Below are positions 20,477 through 20,579 of a stretch of DNA of 20,579 nt, one piece after another. Source of the stretch: Plantago elongata (lineage: Eukaryota; Streptophyta; Magnoliopsida; Lamiales; Plantaginaceae). The stretch's first letter is position 1, and each line of letters opens with the position of its first letter. Below the pieces are notes generated by a model, which worked only from the letters and a program-made list of their open reading frames with translations, made no database searches and was not told the origin of the DNA. The position numbers were made by a program, and so were the translations under genes. The stretch lies in the NCBI GenBank assembly GCA_036897095.1, contig JAYMSP010003226.1:1-20579 (forward strand), given 5' to 3'.

Positions 20477-20578
20477 TATATATATCAAACCACTAAAATA
20501 CCATCAACAACTTCAATTAGTTGCATTTTCTTTCTTCATCAATTAGCTTAGTTAATCATTCCTTCAGCAGCAAATATG
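20477..20578 (+). promoter_or_regulatory. Probable core promoter, leader and start codon of a gene cut by the right edge
   Basis: TATATATATC at 20477-20486 is followed about 90 bases later by ATG at 20576-20578, the last full codon in the window. The stretch between is C/A- and TC-rich (CCATCAACAACTTCAATTAG, then TTTTCTTTCTTCATC) and free of upstream ATGs, like a plant 5' leader. The coding sequence lies outside the window, so its identity is unknown. Confidence 0.45.
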
Positions 20579-20579
20579 A

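Noticed and set aside
1..20579. CRISPR arrays, operons, phage genes or LTR retrotransposons
   Set aside because: No regularly spaced repeats, no co-directional prokaryotic genes, and no integrase, reverse-transcriptase or long-terminal-repeat signatures were seen.

Overview
This is a piece of a flowering-plant nuclear genome, most likely a eudicot. The base composition is AT-rich, coding exons are short and separated by GT-AG introns, intergenic spacers run to kilobases, and small non-autonomous transposons (MITEs, SINEs) are scattered between genes. No bacterial, organellar or viral genes were seen.

Layout from left to right: (1) 1-3263, + strand, a 5'-truncated class-3 (diacylglycerol-lipase-like) alpha/beta hydrolase; one intron carries a MITE. 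(2) 3264-7882, a long spacer with a GC-richer patch, a second copy of the same MITE family in reverse orientation, and a hAT-type MITE with a perfect 8-bp target duplication. (3) 7883-8736, + strand, an intact two-exon LBD transcription factor of the LBD17/LBD29 type. (4) 9963-10766, - strand, a tandem pair of La-motif fragments related to plant LARP1: one open with its own TATA box, one decayed and split by a SINE. (5) 11340-12088, - strand, an intact two-exon LBD16-type transcription factor, convergent with the first LBD gene. (6) 13028-13978, a roughly 950-bp fold-back element whose arms pair almost to the centre. (7) 15596-17929, - strand, a seven-exon deoxyhypusine hydroxylase (DOHH) gene of 312 codons with all four His-Glu iron-binding motifs, and translation-type promoter motifs just upstream. 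(8) 17930-20579, a spacer with another SINE, a small MITE, and what looks like the core promoter and start codon of a gene beginning at the right edge.

The two LBD genes belong to the small set (LBD16/17/18/29) that acts downstream of auxin response factors in lateral-root founding and callus formation; canonical auxin-response motifs lie upstream of the LBD16-like gene. From memory of Arabidopsis, LBD16, LBD17 and a class-3 lipase are consecutive on chromosome 2 (AT2G42430-50), while DOHH and LBD29 are neighbours on chromosome 3 (AT3G58180-90). This window carries both sets in one place, so it looks like the unfractionated form of a block that Arabidopsis holds as two duplicated remnants. 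The lipase and DOHH have no evident functional link to the LBD genes.

Most of the window is conventional. The best candidates for something undescribed are the La-motif mini-gene with its decayed tandem twin, and the long fold-back element in the LBD16 upstream region.
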